Below are positions 8,719-17,449 of a stretch of DNA of 24,923 bases, in pieces (positions within the stretch are counted from its first letter, which is position 1; the number at the start of each line of letters is the position of its first letter). The DNA is taken from positions 1 to 24,923 of the IMG/VR virus record IMGVR_UViG_3300034198_003717. The stretch is one strand, 5' to 3'. Below the pieces are notes generated by a model that made no database searches, was not told where the DNA came from, and was given only the letters and a program-made list of their open reading frames with translations. Origin of the DNA: a virus. The translations under genes and the position numbers were made by a program.

Positions 8719-10203
8719 ATGCCGCCACAAATCCCCAACTACACGGTCGACTTCAGGATGCCTGCCCAGCAGCCATTCAACGCTTCAGACGCACTCCGAA
8801 ATGTAATGGGGATTGCTCAGTTTAAACAGGATGCGGAGCTGATGCCATTACGCAAGCAACAGATGGAGCAATCTGTAGAAGCGGGCCGCCGCGAAGCCGA
8901 GCTGATGCCATTACGCAAACAACAGATGGAGCAATCTGTAGAAGCGGGCCGCCGCGAAGCCGGGCTGGCACCATTAAGAGCTGAAATTCTTGGATTGCAA
9001 AGGGATATTCAGACAACGAATTTAGAAGTAGCTAAGACAGACCTTGCTTTAGCCCCAGAAAAAAAACTGGAACTGCAACTGATGAACCAGTTTAAGGCGA
9101 AGCAGTTGGAAGAAGCTGAGCGTAAACTCAACCTTGCCGAGCAACAACAGACTCGCTCGGCCATGTACACCCAGAAGTTGGGAGAGCTTGCCCGCAATCC
9201 GAACGCAACTGCCAGCGACTACGGTCAACTCGCTGCCCTCATGGAACCTGAAGCTGCCAACAGCGTCAGGGCTACATTTAAAATGATGGGCGAGGAGAAG
9301 GCTAAAAACACGGTTAATTTTACAGCCCAGTTATTCTCAGCTCTTAATTCAAATAGAGTCGATGTAGCTAAAAACTTGCTTAACACTCAGATTGAAGGAT
9401 TAAAGAATGCGGGTCAGGATAAAGAGGCTGAGGGTTGGTCGGTATGGTCTAAAATGATAGACGATCCGGGCACCGTTAACTTTGCTAAAGATCACTTTGG
9501 TATTTTGCTATCAACGATGCCGGAAGGTGAGAAAGCTATTAAAGCATCCATTGACCTGTCAAAAGCCAATAAAGTGGCGGCGATGCCTGAAGATGTTCGC
9601 AAGCTAGTTAATACTACCGTTGAACAGGCGGATAAACTGCGGGTTCAAGCGAGCTCTGCCGCCGATTTATCCACTAGATTTGAAGCCCAAGCCAAAAACC
9701 AATCAATGATAGGGGGTGCCGGGGCTATGGCAAACCTCGGCGAGTTTCTTAAATCTCAGGCGGGCATGCAAAACGGAGTCACGCAGTTACGTAAGGAATA
9801 TGTCTCATTTCGTAACTCCCAAGCTGCTCAACTGCTAAAAGATCTGCGACCCGCATCGGACACCGACGTAGCCATGGTTCTTAAAGGGTTCCTACCCGAA
9901 ACGGCCAACATGGACACGATTTCAAAATTCCTCAGAGGAATGGCGAAGGTGACTAAGATGCAGAGCGACATTGAGACGGGCAAGGCTGACTGGGTAGGAC
10001 AAGTCGGTACATTGGGCAAGGCTCAATCGGATCTCATCGTTAACGGAGTTACCGTCCCTGCAGGAACTTCATTCACGCAATTCTCTTCGATGGTGTCCCG
10101 GAACAGCTACATAGATGACATCAGAGCAGATTACCGGGCAGGGCGCATTTCCAAGGAGAGGGCTGAATTGCTAATCGAACAAGCTCAAAAACGTCAATTC
10201 TAA
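8719..10203 (+). CDS. Internal virion / DNA ejection protein with long coiled coil (P22 gp20-like position)
   Basis: 494 residues. Residues about 30-155 are highly charged and predicted to be coiled coil, including two near-identical 21-residue copies starting ELMPLRKQQMEQ and a third degenerate copy (GLAPLRAEI). The rest is helical with no enzyme motif (for example LRKEYVSFRNSQAAQLLKDLRP and a final YRAGRISKERAELLIEQAQ, a pattern often seen at the end of phage ejection proteins). It lies directly between the gp7-like protein and a 665-residue protein with hydrophobic segments. The assignment to the ejectosome is from position and architecture. Confidence 0.75.
   Translation: MPPQIPNYTVDFRMPAQQPFNASDALRNVMGIAQFKQDAELMPLRKQQMEQSVEAGRREAELMPLRKQQMEQSVEAGRREAGLAPLRAEILGLQRDIQTTNLEVAKTDLALAPEKKLELQLMNQFKAKQLEEAERKLNLAEQQQTRSAMYTQKLGELARNPNATASDYGQLAALMEPEAANSVRATFKMMGEEKAKNTVNFTAQLFSALNSNRVDVAKNLLNTQIEGLKNAGQDKEAEGWSVWSKMIDDPGTVNFAKDHFGILLSTMPEGEKAIKASIDLSKANKVAAMPEDVRKLVNTTVEQADKLRVQASSAADLSTRFEAQAKNQSMIGGAGAMANLGEFLKSQAGMQNGVTQLRKEYVSFRNSQAAQLLKDLRPASDTDVAMVLKGFLPETANMDTISKFLRGMAKVTKMQSDIETGKADWVGQVGTLGKAQSDLIVNGVTVPAGTSFTQFSSMVSRNSYIDDIRADYRAGRISKERAELLIEQAQKRQF
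8836..8961 (+). repeat. Two tandem 63-bp repeats in the ejection protein gene
   Basis: Units 8836-8898 and 8899-8961 differ by one base by eye (AAG to AAA, synonymous Lys) and encode a 21-residue coiled-coil segment. A third diverged copy follows at 8962 onwards. This looks like a very recent in-frame duplication. Confidence 0.92.
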
Positions 10204-10204
10204 T

Positions 10205-12198
10205 ATGGCTACGGCTGACGATTTAATGACGGGTAAGGTGAGTATAAGTGATTTCCTTGAGGCGGGGGGCAAGGAACGACCGGATTTGCGTATGTCGGGG
10301 CCAGTTACTCAAATTGAGACGAATGATATGCTGGCTGCCCCCGTGGAAGGTGGTCCGGATACAACTCTTTCTGGCCTAGCCGGTGCTGCCACTCGCGGAG
10401 CGGGCCCTACCGCAGGTTCCGCGTTGGTTGGAGCTGGACTAGCCCTCGCTACCGGGGGCTCAGTACTCCCCGCAGCTGCAATCATGTCCACAGCACCTGT
10501 CCTAGGTGACCTCGGCGTCGGACTAATAAACGGCATTTTTAAGACGAATTACGCCGGTCCTACTGAAGCGTTTCAACACTTATTTAACAGCGTCGGCGTA
10601 CCAAATGCCAGAAGCGCAGCTGAGAAGGTGGTTGAATCGGCAGTTCGCGCTGGGTCCGAATCTTTAGCAACCTCTGGAGCAGCCGCCGTTTTAGCTCCCA
10701 CGATGCAAGCCGGGACGACTGCTAGAAATGTAACACAGACGTTGTCTGAACTGCCCATGGAACAGGCAGTAGCGTCGACGACCGGAGGCGCTGCGGCTGA
10801 AATGGCTAACCAGGCCGGGCTCCCCGCTCCATTGCAATTTGCTGCTGGAGTGGGCGGAGCGTTGATTGGCGGAGGTATGACCGGACTTCAACGGGTGGGA
10901 CGCCAAGGACTAAGAGAGGCGGTGGCCAGCGCTGAAAAGCAAGGCATGACACCGATGACATCCGATGTCCTACCCCCAACTGGGATGTTTGGTAAGTTTA
11001 GACAACGGACGTTTGAATCCATCCCGCTTACGGGAACGGCAGGCAAACTCGCGGCTCAACAAGAGACTAAAGTTCAGGATGCCGTTAACATGTTGCGTGA
11101 GTTTGGTGCAAACATAGACGTTTCATCTCTTGACAATGTTACTAAAGACTTGCTGGCTAAAAGGTCAAAAGATTTAGAAAAGTTTAAGAGGCTTCAGACA
11201 GAAGCCATGGACAGCGCGGCAATGTCTGGGGCACCAACGGTGCCAACGCCTAAGACAGAGGCTGCCTTGAAAAATGCCCTCAAATTTCTAAGCACAGACT
11301 CAACGCTTGCTGAAGCAATACCCGAATTTCAGAAGATTCAAAAAGATTTAAAAGGCGTCGTTAACCTTGACAACGTAGAGATCGTCAGGCAAAACTTAAG
11401 TAGTAAATTTGAGGGGCCTGAGGCCGGGAAATATAGAGAGACAGCCCAAAAATTGATTGATGGCCTCTACGCTCCACTTAAAGCGGACATGGAGGCATTC
11501 ATTGCGAAACATGGTAAGCCTAACGACATAGTTAAATTTAGAGTAGCCAACAGGCGGCTTTACGCAATGTCACGAGAGCTTGAGCTTAAATCGCTCAAAA
11601 TGGCACTTCAAAATGGTAAGATTAAACCGGATGCCGCTGGAAAAATGCTTTTCAGCCAGTCTAGAAGCGACGTCCAAGCTCTCTATAACGGCCTGACTGC
11701 TGAAGGTCGCGCAGCCGCCCGGGCTACGATCATGGAACGCGCTTGGGAGAACATGACCAAGAACAACGCTAAGCCTAATCCCGATAGATTTGCGAAAGAG
11801 CTTAAGAAGATGGGCAACCAAGTCGGAGTGTTCTTTAAGGGGGAGGATCTAACCCGGGCTAAGGGGTTCATCGAAGCTATTGAATTACTTCAGAGATCGG
11901 GCCAATATGCGATCAGCCCTCCGACGGGCGTAGTGGGCCAAATCCCTATGGTCGGTGGATCTCTGGCAACCATATTTACCGCACTAACTCATGGTAAGGA
12001 GGGAGCACTCGGAGTGGCGTCGGCCATCCTCGGCACGGGCGCAATCGGACAGATTTATGAATCCAGAGCTGTCCGAGACTTGCTGCTGAAAATTCCGACA
12101 TATAAACAGGACAGTGCCAAAAAGCTCGACGCAGCCAAAAAGTTACTGGCCGCAATGCGTGCATACGGAGCCACTTCTGAATCCCAAGAGGAACCACA

Positions 12199-12202
<4 letters not shown>
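10205..12202 (+). CDS. Large internal virion / DNA ejection protein (P22 gp16-like position)
   Basis: 665 residues. After a short N-terminal segment ([15 protein letters not shown]) there are several small-residue hydrophobic stretches: about 58-100 ([15 protein letters not shown] and following), about 140-165, and 205-225 (a [10 protein letters not shown] segment). A helical charged region follows (about 290-560), then another hydrophobic stretch near 585-625 ([29 protein letters not shown]). This alternation of amphipathic and membrane-active segments fits an ejected protein that inserts into the host membrane. No lytic transglycosylase motif is seen. It is the third gene of the ejection block and overlaps the fibre gene by ATGA. 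Confidence 0.75.
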
Positions 12203-13218
<1,016 letters not shown>

Positions 13219-13221
13219 TTT

Positions 13222-13386
13222 ATGGAACAATTCTTTCACCGGATATTGGAACAAGTGGCAGGGCAAGGGTTATCCATGTCATTTACAATCCTCGCTGTTT
13301 ACTACCTCTACGGGAAGATTAAAGAGTGCGAGGCTGACAGAAAAGCGCTTTGGAATAAAATTTTTGAACACCTAGAAGACAAGTAA
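13222..13386 (+). CDS. Small single-pass membrane protein of the lysis cassette (holin-like)
   Basis: 54 residues. There is a short N-terminal helix (MEQFFHRILEQVAGQG), one hydrophobic segment at about 16-31 (LSMSFTILAVYYLYG), then a charged amphipathic tail (KIKECEADRKALWNKIFEHLEDK). This is the usual layout of small BhlA-like phage membrane proteins beside endolysin genes. It may be a holin or an accessory of the holin that follows. It starts one codon after the fibre stop and ends one base before the next ATG. Function is inferred from topology and position. Confidence 0.7.
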   Translation: MEQFFHRILEQVAGQGLSMSFTILAVYYLYGKIKECEADRKALWNKIFEHLEDK

Positions 13387-13387
13387 T

Positions 13388-13552
13388 ATGAACAACATCA
13401 AAGCTCGACTGAAACAACCTTCCACTTGGCTTGGAATCATCAAACTAGCCGCTGCCATCCTTGGCTTTAAAACAGGTCATGTTGACACCATCGGAGCAGC
13501 CATCCTGTCCGTCCTTGGCACTGCAGACGTCGTCCGTGACGAAAAAATTTGA
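13388..13552 (+). CDS. Probable holin
   Basis: 54 residues. A basic N-terminus (MNNIKARLKQPSTW) is followed by two short hydrophobic helices at about 15-28 (LGIIKLAAAILGF) and 33-48 (DTIGAAILSVLGTADVV), and a short charged end (RDEKI). This hairpin-like layout with an N-terminal KARLKxxxxW segment is common in small phage holins, which open the inner membrane to release or activate the muramidase encoded just downstream. It overlaps the following tiny ORF (TGATG). Confidence 0.7.
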   Translation: MNNIKARLKQPSTWLGIIKLAAAILGFKTGHVDTIGAAILSVLGTADVVRDEKI

Positions 13553-13620
13553 TGGCCAAAAAAAGCGTTTCGTTGGCCATTGACCGGGCTAAAGCCAACT
13601 TGAAACGGTGGAAATGCTGA
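13552..13620 (+). CDS. Tiny basic peptide, 22 residues, doubtful
   Basis: ATG overlaps the holin stop codon (TGATG), and the frame encodes MAKKSVSLAIDRAKANLKRWKC before TGA, three bases before the muramidase start. The product would be strongly basic with an amphipathic helix. Tight packing favours a real gene or a translational coupler for the muramidase. The length makes chance equally possible. No family recognised. Confidence 0.3.
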   Translation: MAKKSVSLAIDRAKANLKRWKC

Positions 13621-13623
13621 AGT

Positions 13624-14163
13624 ATGTCATTTGACCGAGCTATAGAATTCATAATTAAACATGAAACCGTGTACAAAAGAGGACATTACGGAGACTTCAA
13701 ATATGCCGTATCACAAAATGTTCCTGGGGATGACGGTGGTCTAACTAAGTTTGGCGTTGATCAACGTTCTCACCCAAAGGAAGATATTGAAAATCTCACG
13801 TACGAGAGAGCTGTAGAAATCTACAAGCAGGAGTACTGGGATAAATGTGGTGCTGAAAAGCTGCCTTGGCCACTAGATTTAGTACAAGTAGATGGTGCAG
13901 TCAACACCGGCATCGGCCAACAAAACAAATTCTTACAAAGAGCTGTCGGAGCCAAAGACGATGGGAAGTTCGGCCCTCAAACGTTGGGTAAAACCATGGA
14001 AACCGTCAGCAACGTAGGTGTTGTAAACGTATGTAAAAGCGTGATCTACATCCGCGAGCAGTTCTATAAAGATTTAGCCAGCAGGAGGCCTGACAAACAC
14101 AAGTTTCTTAAAGGTTGGCTAAACCGTCTCTCTAACCTCAGAGAAGTGGTGACGGCTATATAA
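13624..14163 (+). CDS. Endolysin: GH108-type N-acetylmuramidase with peptidoglycan-binding domain
   Basis: 179 residues, normal for the family. The N-terminus IEFIIKHETVY places the probable catalytic Glu14 in the KHE motif, followed by DDGGLTKFGVDQRS (the family's GG.T.yGI segment), LTYERAVEIYKQEYWDKCGAEKLPWPLDLVQVD and NTGIGQQNKFLQRAVG. The C-terminal third, with KFGPQTLG and REQFYKDLA, is the associated peptidoglycan-binding part. The typical E-G-G after the catalytic Glu is here E-T-V. No signal peptide is seen, so it needs a holin, consistent with the two upstream membrane genes. The gene converges on the - strand zinc-ribbon gene with only 3 bases between stops. Confidence 0.9.
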   Translation: MSFDRAIEFIIKHETVYKRGHYGDFKYAVSQNVPGDDGGLTKFGVDQRSHPKEDIENLTYERAVEIYKQEYWDKCGAEKLPWPLDLVQVDGAVNTGIGQQNKFLQRAVGAKDDGKFGPQTLGKTMETVSNVGVVNVCKSVIYIREQFYKDLASRRPDKHKFLKGWLNRLSNLREVVTAI

Positions 14164-14166
14164 GTA

Positions 14167-14388
14167 CTACTCCTCCGCTTCAGGGGGCTCCGTGGTACTG
14201 CCGCAGCTGCGGCTCGGGCATGTCCATGATCCACCGCACAGCCGTGCCCTCCCCGTATCCTCGTCAATGTCAACGTTGTCTTCCCACACCATGGCAGTGC
14301 CGCATGTCTCACACATCTCGTCTTCAGGATCATCCGCTGGGTTGCCGCTCTGTAGCCAGGCGTCGTAGTTTTTAAATGGGTCTTTCAT
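14167..14388 (-). CDS. Small zinc-ribbon protein, unknown function
   Basis: 73 residues, the only convincing gene on the - strand. The N-terminus MKDPFKNYDAWLQSGNPADD resembles a family of small phage proteins. Cys26-x2-Cys29 and Cys57-x4-Cys62, with an extra Cys51, could form a zinc ribbon, and the rest is acidic. A TAAGG-like ribosome site lies upstream of its ATG, and a TTGACC-N17-TAGAGT promoter is predicted at 14401-14429, so the transcript would be nearly leaderless. It is divergent from the replication operon across a repeat-rich region, the usual place for a regulator. That role is speculative. Confidence 0.7.
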   Translation of the reverse strand: MKDPFKNYDAWLQSGNPADDPEDEMCETCGTAMVWEDNVDIDEDTGRARLCGGSWTCPSRSCGSTTEPPEAEE

Positions 14389-14400
14389 AATCTATGCCTT

Positions 14401-14429
14401 ACTCTACTACGCGAGGCTGTTTGGGTCAA
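14401..14429 (-). promoter_or_regulatory. Predicted sigma70-type promoter for the - strand gene
   Basis: On the - strand, TTGACC (14429-14424), 17 bases, then TAGAGT (14406-14401): 5/6 and 4/6 consensus matches. Transcription would start near 14394, only about 6 bases before the ATG at 14388. Confidence 0.45.
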
Positions 14430-14430
14430 G

Positions 14431-14520
14431 TCTGTACGCCTGTTCGCTTGTTCGCCGCGTTACGAGAGGAGTTGGCAATAGTTTCCTCACGCGAGGCGAA
14501 CAAGCGAACAAGCGTACAGA
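14431..14520. repeat. Long inverted repeat built from 3+3 copies of an 8-bp unit
   Basis: The arm 14431-14456 and the reverse complement of 14495-14520 agree at 25 of 26 positions by eye. Each arm is three tandem 8-base units of the type TGTWCGCY. The 38-base spacer contains further short complementary segments (CGCGT 14456-14460 with ACGCG 14489-14493; GAGGA 14466-14470 with TCCTC 14484-14488), so a long cruciform or hairpin is possible. Confidence 0.9.
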
Positions 14521-14556
14521 ACATATCTCCGCCCCCGGGAAGCGCTGTTCGCTCGT

Positions 14557-14584
14557 TGTACGCTCGATATTGACTGAGCGTACA
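14557..14584. promoter_or_regulatory. Perfect palindromic half-sites overlapping a promoter -35 (candidate operator)
   Basis: TGTACGCTC (14557-14565), 10 bases, GAGCGTACA (14576-14584) is a perfect inverted repeat using the same motif. The predicted -35 hexamer TTGACT (14570-14575) lies in its spacer. A protein bound here would block or modulate the replication-operon promoter. Confidence 0.6.
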
Positions 14585-14598
14585 GGCCGTGGTGTACT
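14570..14598 (+). promoter_or_regulatory. Predicted sigma70-type promoter for the replication operon
   Basis: TTGACT (14570-14575), 17 bases, TGTACT (14593-14598): 5/6 and 4/6 matches. Transcription would start near 14605, about 15 bases before the primase ATG, so the GGAGGT at 14599-14604 may lie outside the transcript. Confidence 0.45.
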
Positions 14599-14619
14599 GG
14601 AGGTATAGCGGATAATGTC

Positions 14620-16185
14620 ATGAGTATTAAAAATAACGTAAAACGGTACAGCCAGCTGTTCAGAGGAAACCTTAGATCGTACGGCGAGTGGGATCCTAAA
14701 AAGACCTCTCAGTCGATGCGAACTATCAAAGAACCTGTTACCCACAGGCAATTTGAACAGCATATTAACGGGGTTATGGGTCTTGGTATGGTCCCCATTC
14801 GGGATGATGGGTTGTGTTGGTTCGGGGCTATAGACGTAGACAATCATGGCAAGGATGAGGATCTTGATCTGGTCTCAATAGAGGCCAAGGTTAAATCCGG
14901 AAACTTGCCCCTGACCGTGTGTAGGTCGAAGTCCGGGGGTGCACATCTTTACCTATTCGGTCGGGAGCCACTCCGGGCCGACATGGTTAAGACCATCCTG
15001 ACCAAATGGATGAGCGAGCTTAAACTGGAGGGGTCGGACTGTGTGTTCCCCAAGCAGACTAAGCTCGCGTTGGACTCGAAGGGGCAGCGTCCGCTGGGCA
15101 ACTGGATCAATCTGCCATACTTTGGCGGAGATAATACCGATAGGTATGCGCTGGACAATGGGGCTCGGTGTCCATTTGATCTGTTCTTGGATAACGCCGA
15201 AAATGGAGCCATCACCCAGGAGCAGCTGGAAGAGTTGTTCGGCAGCGAACATAGCGACGCTCCTCCCTGCATACGGAAGGCGTTGAAGGAGGGAATCCCT
15301 GAGGGTGGGCGCAATGACGCGTTGTTCCACCTGACCATATACAATAAGAAACGCCACCCGGACGGGGCTAGAGAGATGTCGCATGCGATGCAGGCAGAAA
15401 TATTCCCCTCGCCGCTGCCATTTCCTGAAGCGGACACGGTAATTAAATCCGCCCTTAAGAAGAGCTACGGGTACTCGTGCAAGAAGGAGCCTTGGGTTAG
15501 TTGGTGTGACCGGGAGGCATGTCGCAAGTGCAAGTATGGTATTACTGATGCCGACTACACAGCGTTAGCCAACGAGGCCAAGCTTCCCATGTTCACGGAT
15601 CTGGTTAAGTACCTGAATACCGAACCCGTAATGTGGGAGATGAAGATGAACGGGTCTTCCGTCACTATGACGACCGACGAATTGGTTGATTACCGGGCGG
15701 TCCGGATCAAGGCCATGGAAAAGATCAACGTCGTCCTGCCATCTACGATCAAACCCGCGCAATGGTCGGATGAGATTTTAGCCGAGCTCATGAAGAATGT
15801 GCGTATAGAGGAGGCCCCGGTGGAGTCGTCACCCGGGGGTGTCCTTGCGCTCAGGCTGGACGAGTTCCTGCGTAAGGCTGATCTGACGTCTGCCGGAGAC
15901 GATTCTTCTGACAAGGAAGGGTTGCTCAGAGGTATGCCGGTCGTGCAGATATATCAGGGGTTAAAGGTCATCATGTTCCGCAGCATTGATTACGAGGATT
16001 TTCTGAAGCGGACCCGTACTGAAGTTCCAAGGAATAAAAATTTGTGGCATAGGGCCAATAGGGACATGGGGGTGACGTTTGCACGGGTCCGGGTAAAGCA
16101 GCAAGTAATCCAAGTGTGGATGGTGCCGTTCACGAAGATCTGTGATGTTAAGTTCGATCAGGTTAACCTCGATTTAGAATATTAG
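14620..16185 (+). CDS. Archaeo-eukaryotic-type primase (PrimPol / TOTE-type) with cysteine cluster
   Basis: 521 residues. The N-terminal domain (about 30-190) has the AEP-type catalytic motifs: GAIDVDNHG with Asp72 and Asp74 for metal binding, SKSGGAHLYLF with His109, and GNWINLPYF, similar to primase domains seen in phages and TOTE-type systems. A GGRNDALFHL helix and a Cys287, Cys296, Cys301, Cys304 cluster (GYSC, SWC, EACRKC) form a probable zinc-binding module. The C-terminal 200 residues are not recognised. It is the first gene of the replication operon and would make primers for the downstream family A polymerase. It stops at TAG one base before the helicase start. A short ATG-TCA-TGA overlaps the start from 14615. 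Confidence 0.82.
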   Translation: MSIKNNVKRYSQLFRGNLRSYGEWDPKKTSQSMRTIKEPVTHRQFEQHINGVMGLGMVPIRDDGLCWFGAIDVDNHGKDEDLDLVSIEAKVKSGNLPLTVCRSKSGGAHLYLFGREPLRADMVKTILTKWMSELKLEGSDCVFPKQTKLALDSKGQRPLGNWINLPYFGGDNTDRYALDNGARCPFDLFLDNAENGAITQEQLEELFGSEHSDAPPCIRKALKEGIPEGGRNDALFHLTIYNKKRHPDGAREMSHAMQAEIFPSPLPFPEADTVIKSALKKSYGYSCKKEPWVSWCDREACRKCKYGITDADYTALANEAKLPMFTDLVKYLNTEPVMWEMKMNGSSVTMTTDELVDYRAVRIKAMEKINVVLPSTIKPAQWSDEILAELMKNVRIEEAPVESSPGGVLALRLDEFLRKADLTSAGDDSSDKEGLLRGMPVVQIYQGLKVIMFRSIDYEDFLKRTRTEVPRNKNLWHRANRDMGVTFARVRVKQQVIQVWMVPFTKICDVKFDQVNLDLEY

Positions 16186-16186
16186 T

Positions 16187-17449
16187 ATGATTACGATAGC
16201 GTTTGATGCAAAAAAGAATAGGTTCCATATCACCAGTCCGTACAACATGTCGGACACGATCCGGGATATCCCGAATCGCAGGTGGGACGGCAAGAACAGG
16301 TTGTGGTCGGTGCCAGCCATTAAGTCCAATGTGGAGTATATTCATAAGTACATGAATTTGGGGACAGGCTTCGTAGGTAATGCCAAAGAAGTATTGTGCG
16401 AAATGGTAGCGAAGTTTCAAGCAAAGAGGAACGGTGCCGTTGAAGCTAAGTTCCCATCCTGGTATCCGTTCAAGACCGAGCCCAGGCAGAAGCAGATGGA
16501 GGCCCTGCACAAAGTGTATGATATGGACTCAGTAGCGCTGTTTATGGACATGCGCACCGGTAAGACTAAAGTGATCATTGACTTGGCCTCAGCTAAGCGT
16601 ATGCAGGCTCACGTGGAGCGTGTCTTGATCGTTTGTCCGCTTTCAATTCGCAAAAACTGGATCCGGGAGATTGATACACACGCACCATTCCCTATCGATG
16701 CTTATCTTCTTGACACGTCCAAGCCTAAAGACTTTGCAAAGTGGATAAATACCAAGCACGATTTTAAATGGCTGCTCGTCGGGGTGGAGTCTCTGGCGGC
16801 GGGCTCGGCCATAAATTATGCAGAGGAGTTTGTCAACTCGTCCATGAAAACGATGTGCGTGGTAGACGAGTCTTCTAAAATCAAAGGCCATTCCGCCAAC
16901 CGAGCGAAGAATTGCGTAAAGCTTGGCCGCAGGTCTAGTCATAGGGTGATCATGACGGGTACTCCGATATCGCATGGACCTATGGATCTGTTCATGCAAT
17001 TCGAATTTCTCGACCCTGACATCATCGGGATCGGCGATTTCTACTCGTTTAAAAAGCGCTATGCCATCATGGGGGGCTACGAGGACAAGCAGATCGTGGG
17101 GTATCAGAACATCGACGAGCTCATGGAGATGCTCGAGCCATTCGTGTTTCAAGTACGCAAGGATGAAGTGTTTCCGGATGCGCCGAAGAAGGTATATTTG
17201 CGGCGTGAGACCCAGTTAACTGACAGGCAAAAAGCGTTATACAGGCAGGTTAAGCGAGAGGGGCTCGCTGAGCTGGGCGACCAAACGATGATAGTGCAGA
17301 ATGCGTTGGAGAAGATGCTGCGGCTTCAGGAAATCACGGGTGGCTCCATATCGTTTAAGACTGACTTGGAGACCGAGGCTCTCACCAAGAAAAAGTATGT
17401 CCGGCAGCGGATCGAGGGTGGTAATCCCAAGTTGTCGGAACTTCTCTAG
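16187..17449 (+). CDS. SNF2-family helicase, N-terminal part (HARP-like domain and RecA lobe 1); gene split by in-frame TAG
   Basis: 420 residues before TAG at 17447-17449. Residues about 1-55 resemble a HARP-type domain (IPNRRWDGKNRLWSVP). Then come the lobe 1 motifs: RQKQMEALHKVYDM, Walker A MDMRTGKTK (Lys126), LIVCPLSIRKNW, the DESSKIKG box (Asp227-Glu228, in place of DEAH), and VIMTGTPISHGPMDLF. Residues 300-415 are the SNF2 linker, ending NPKLSELL. The same frame continues after the TAG with lobe 2, so the two ORFs were or are one gene of about 573 codons. SNF2 enzymes are ATP-driven DNA translocases; branch migration or fork processing in replication is likely. Alone, this fragment would lack half of its ATPase site. 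Confidence 0.85.
   Translation: MITIAFDAKKNRFHITSPYNMSDTIRDIPNRRWDGKNRLWSVPAIKSNVEYIHKYMNLGTGFVGNAKEVLCEMVAKFQAKRNGAVEAKFPSWYPFKTEPRQKQMEALHKVYDMDSVALFMDMRTGKTKVIIDLASAKRMQAHVERVLIVCPLSIRKNWIREIDTHAPFPIDAYLLDTSKPKDFAKWINTKHDFKWLLVGVESLAAGSAINYAEEFVNSSMKTMCVVDESSKIKGHSANRAKNCVKLGRRSSHRVIMTGTPISHGPMDLFMQFEFLDPDIIGIGDFYSFKKRYAIMGGYEDKQIVGYQNIDELMEMLEPFVFQVRKDEVFPDAPKKVYLRRETQLTDRQKALYRQVKREGLAELGDQTMIVQNALEKMLRLQEITGGSISFKTDLETEALTKKKYVRQRIEGGNPKLSELL

Larger units (their letters stand above)
14389..14619. promoter_or_regulatory. 231-bp divergent intergenic region with repeated TGTWCGC motif
   Basis: This is the only sizeable gene-free stretch in the window. It contains nine copies of TGTWCGC: forward at 14433, 14441, 14449, 14546 and 14557; reverse at 14496, 14504, 14512 and 14578. 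It also contains two predicted outward-facing promoters. The two triplets with exact 8-base spacing form the arms of a large inverted repeat. It could be an operator array, a replication origin with iterons, or both. No ORF of note is inside. Confidence 0.75.

Noticed and set aside
14140-14200. Bidirectional terminator between the muramidase and the zinc-ribbon gene
   Set aside because: Only three bases separate the stops, and I found no stable GC hairpin followed by a T run on either strand.
14949-15437. Antisense ORFs of 143-162 residues over the primase gene
   Set aside because: The sense frame has clear AEP motifs. The antisense products show no domain and match the usual shadow pattern of this base composition.
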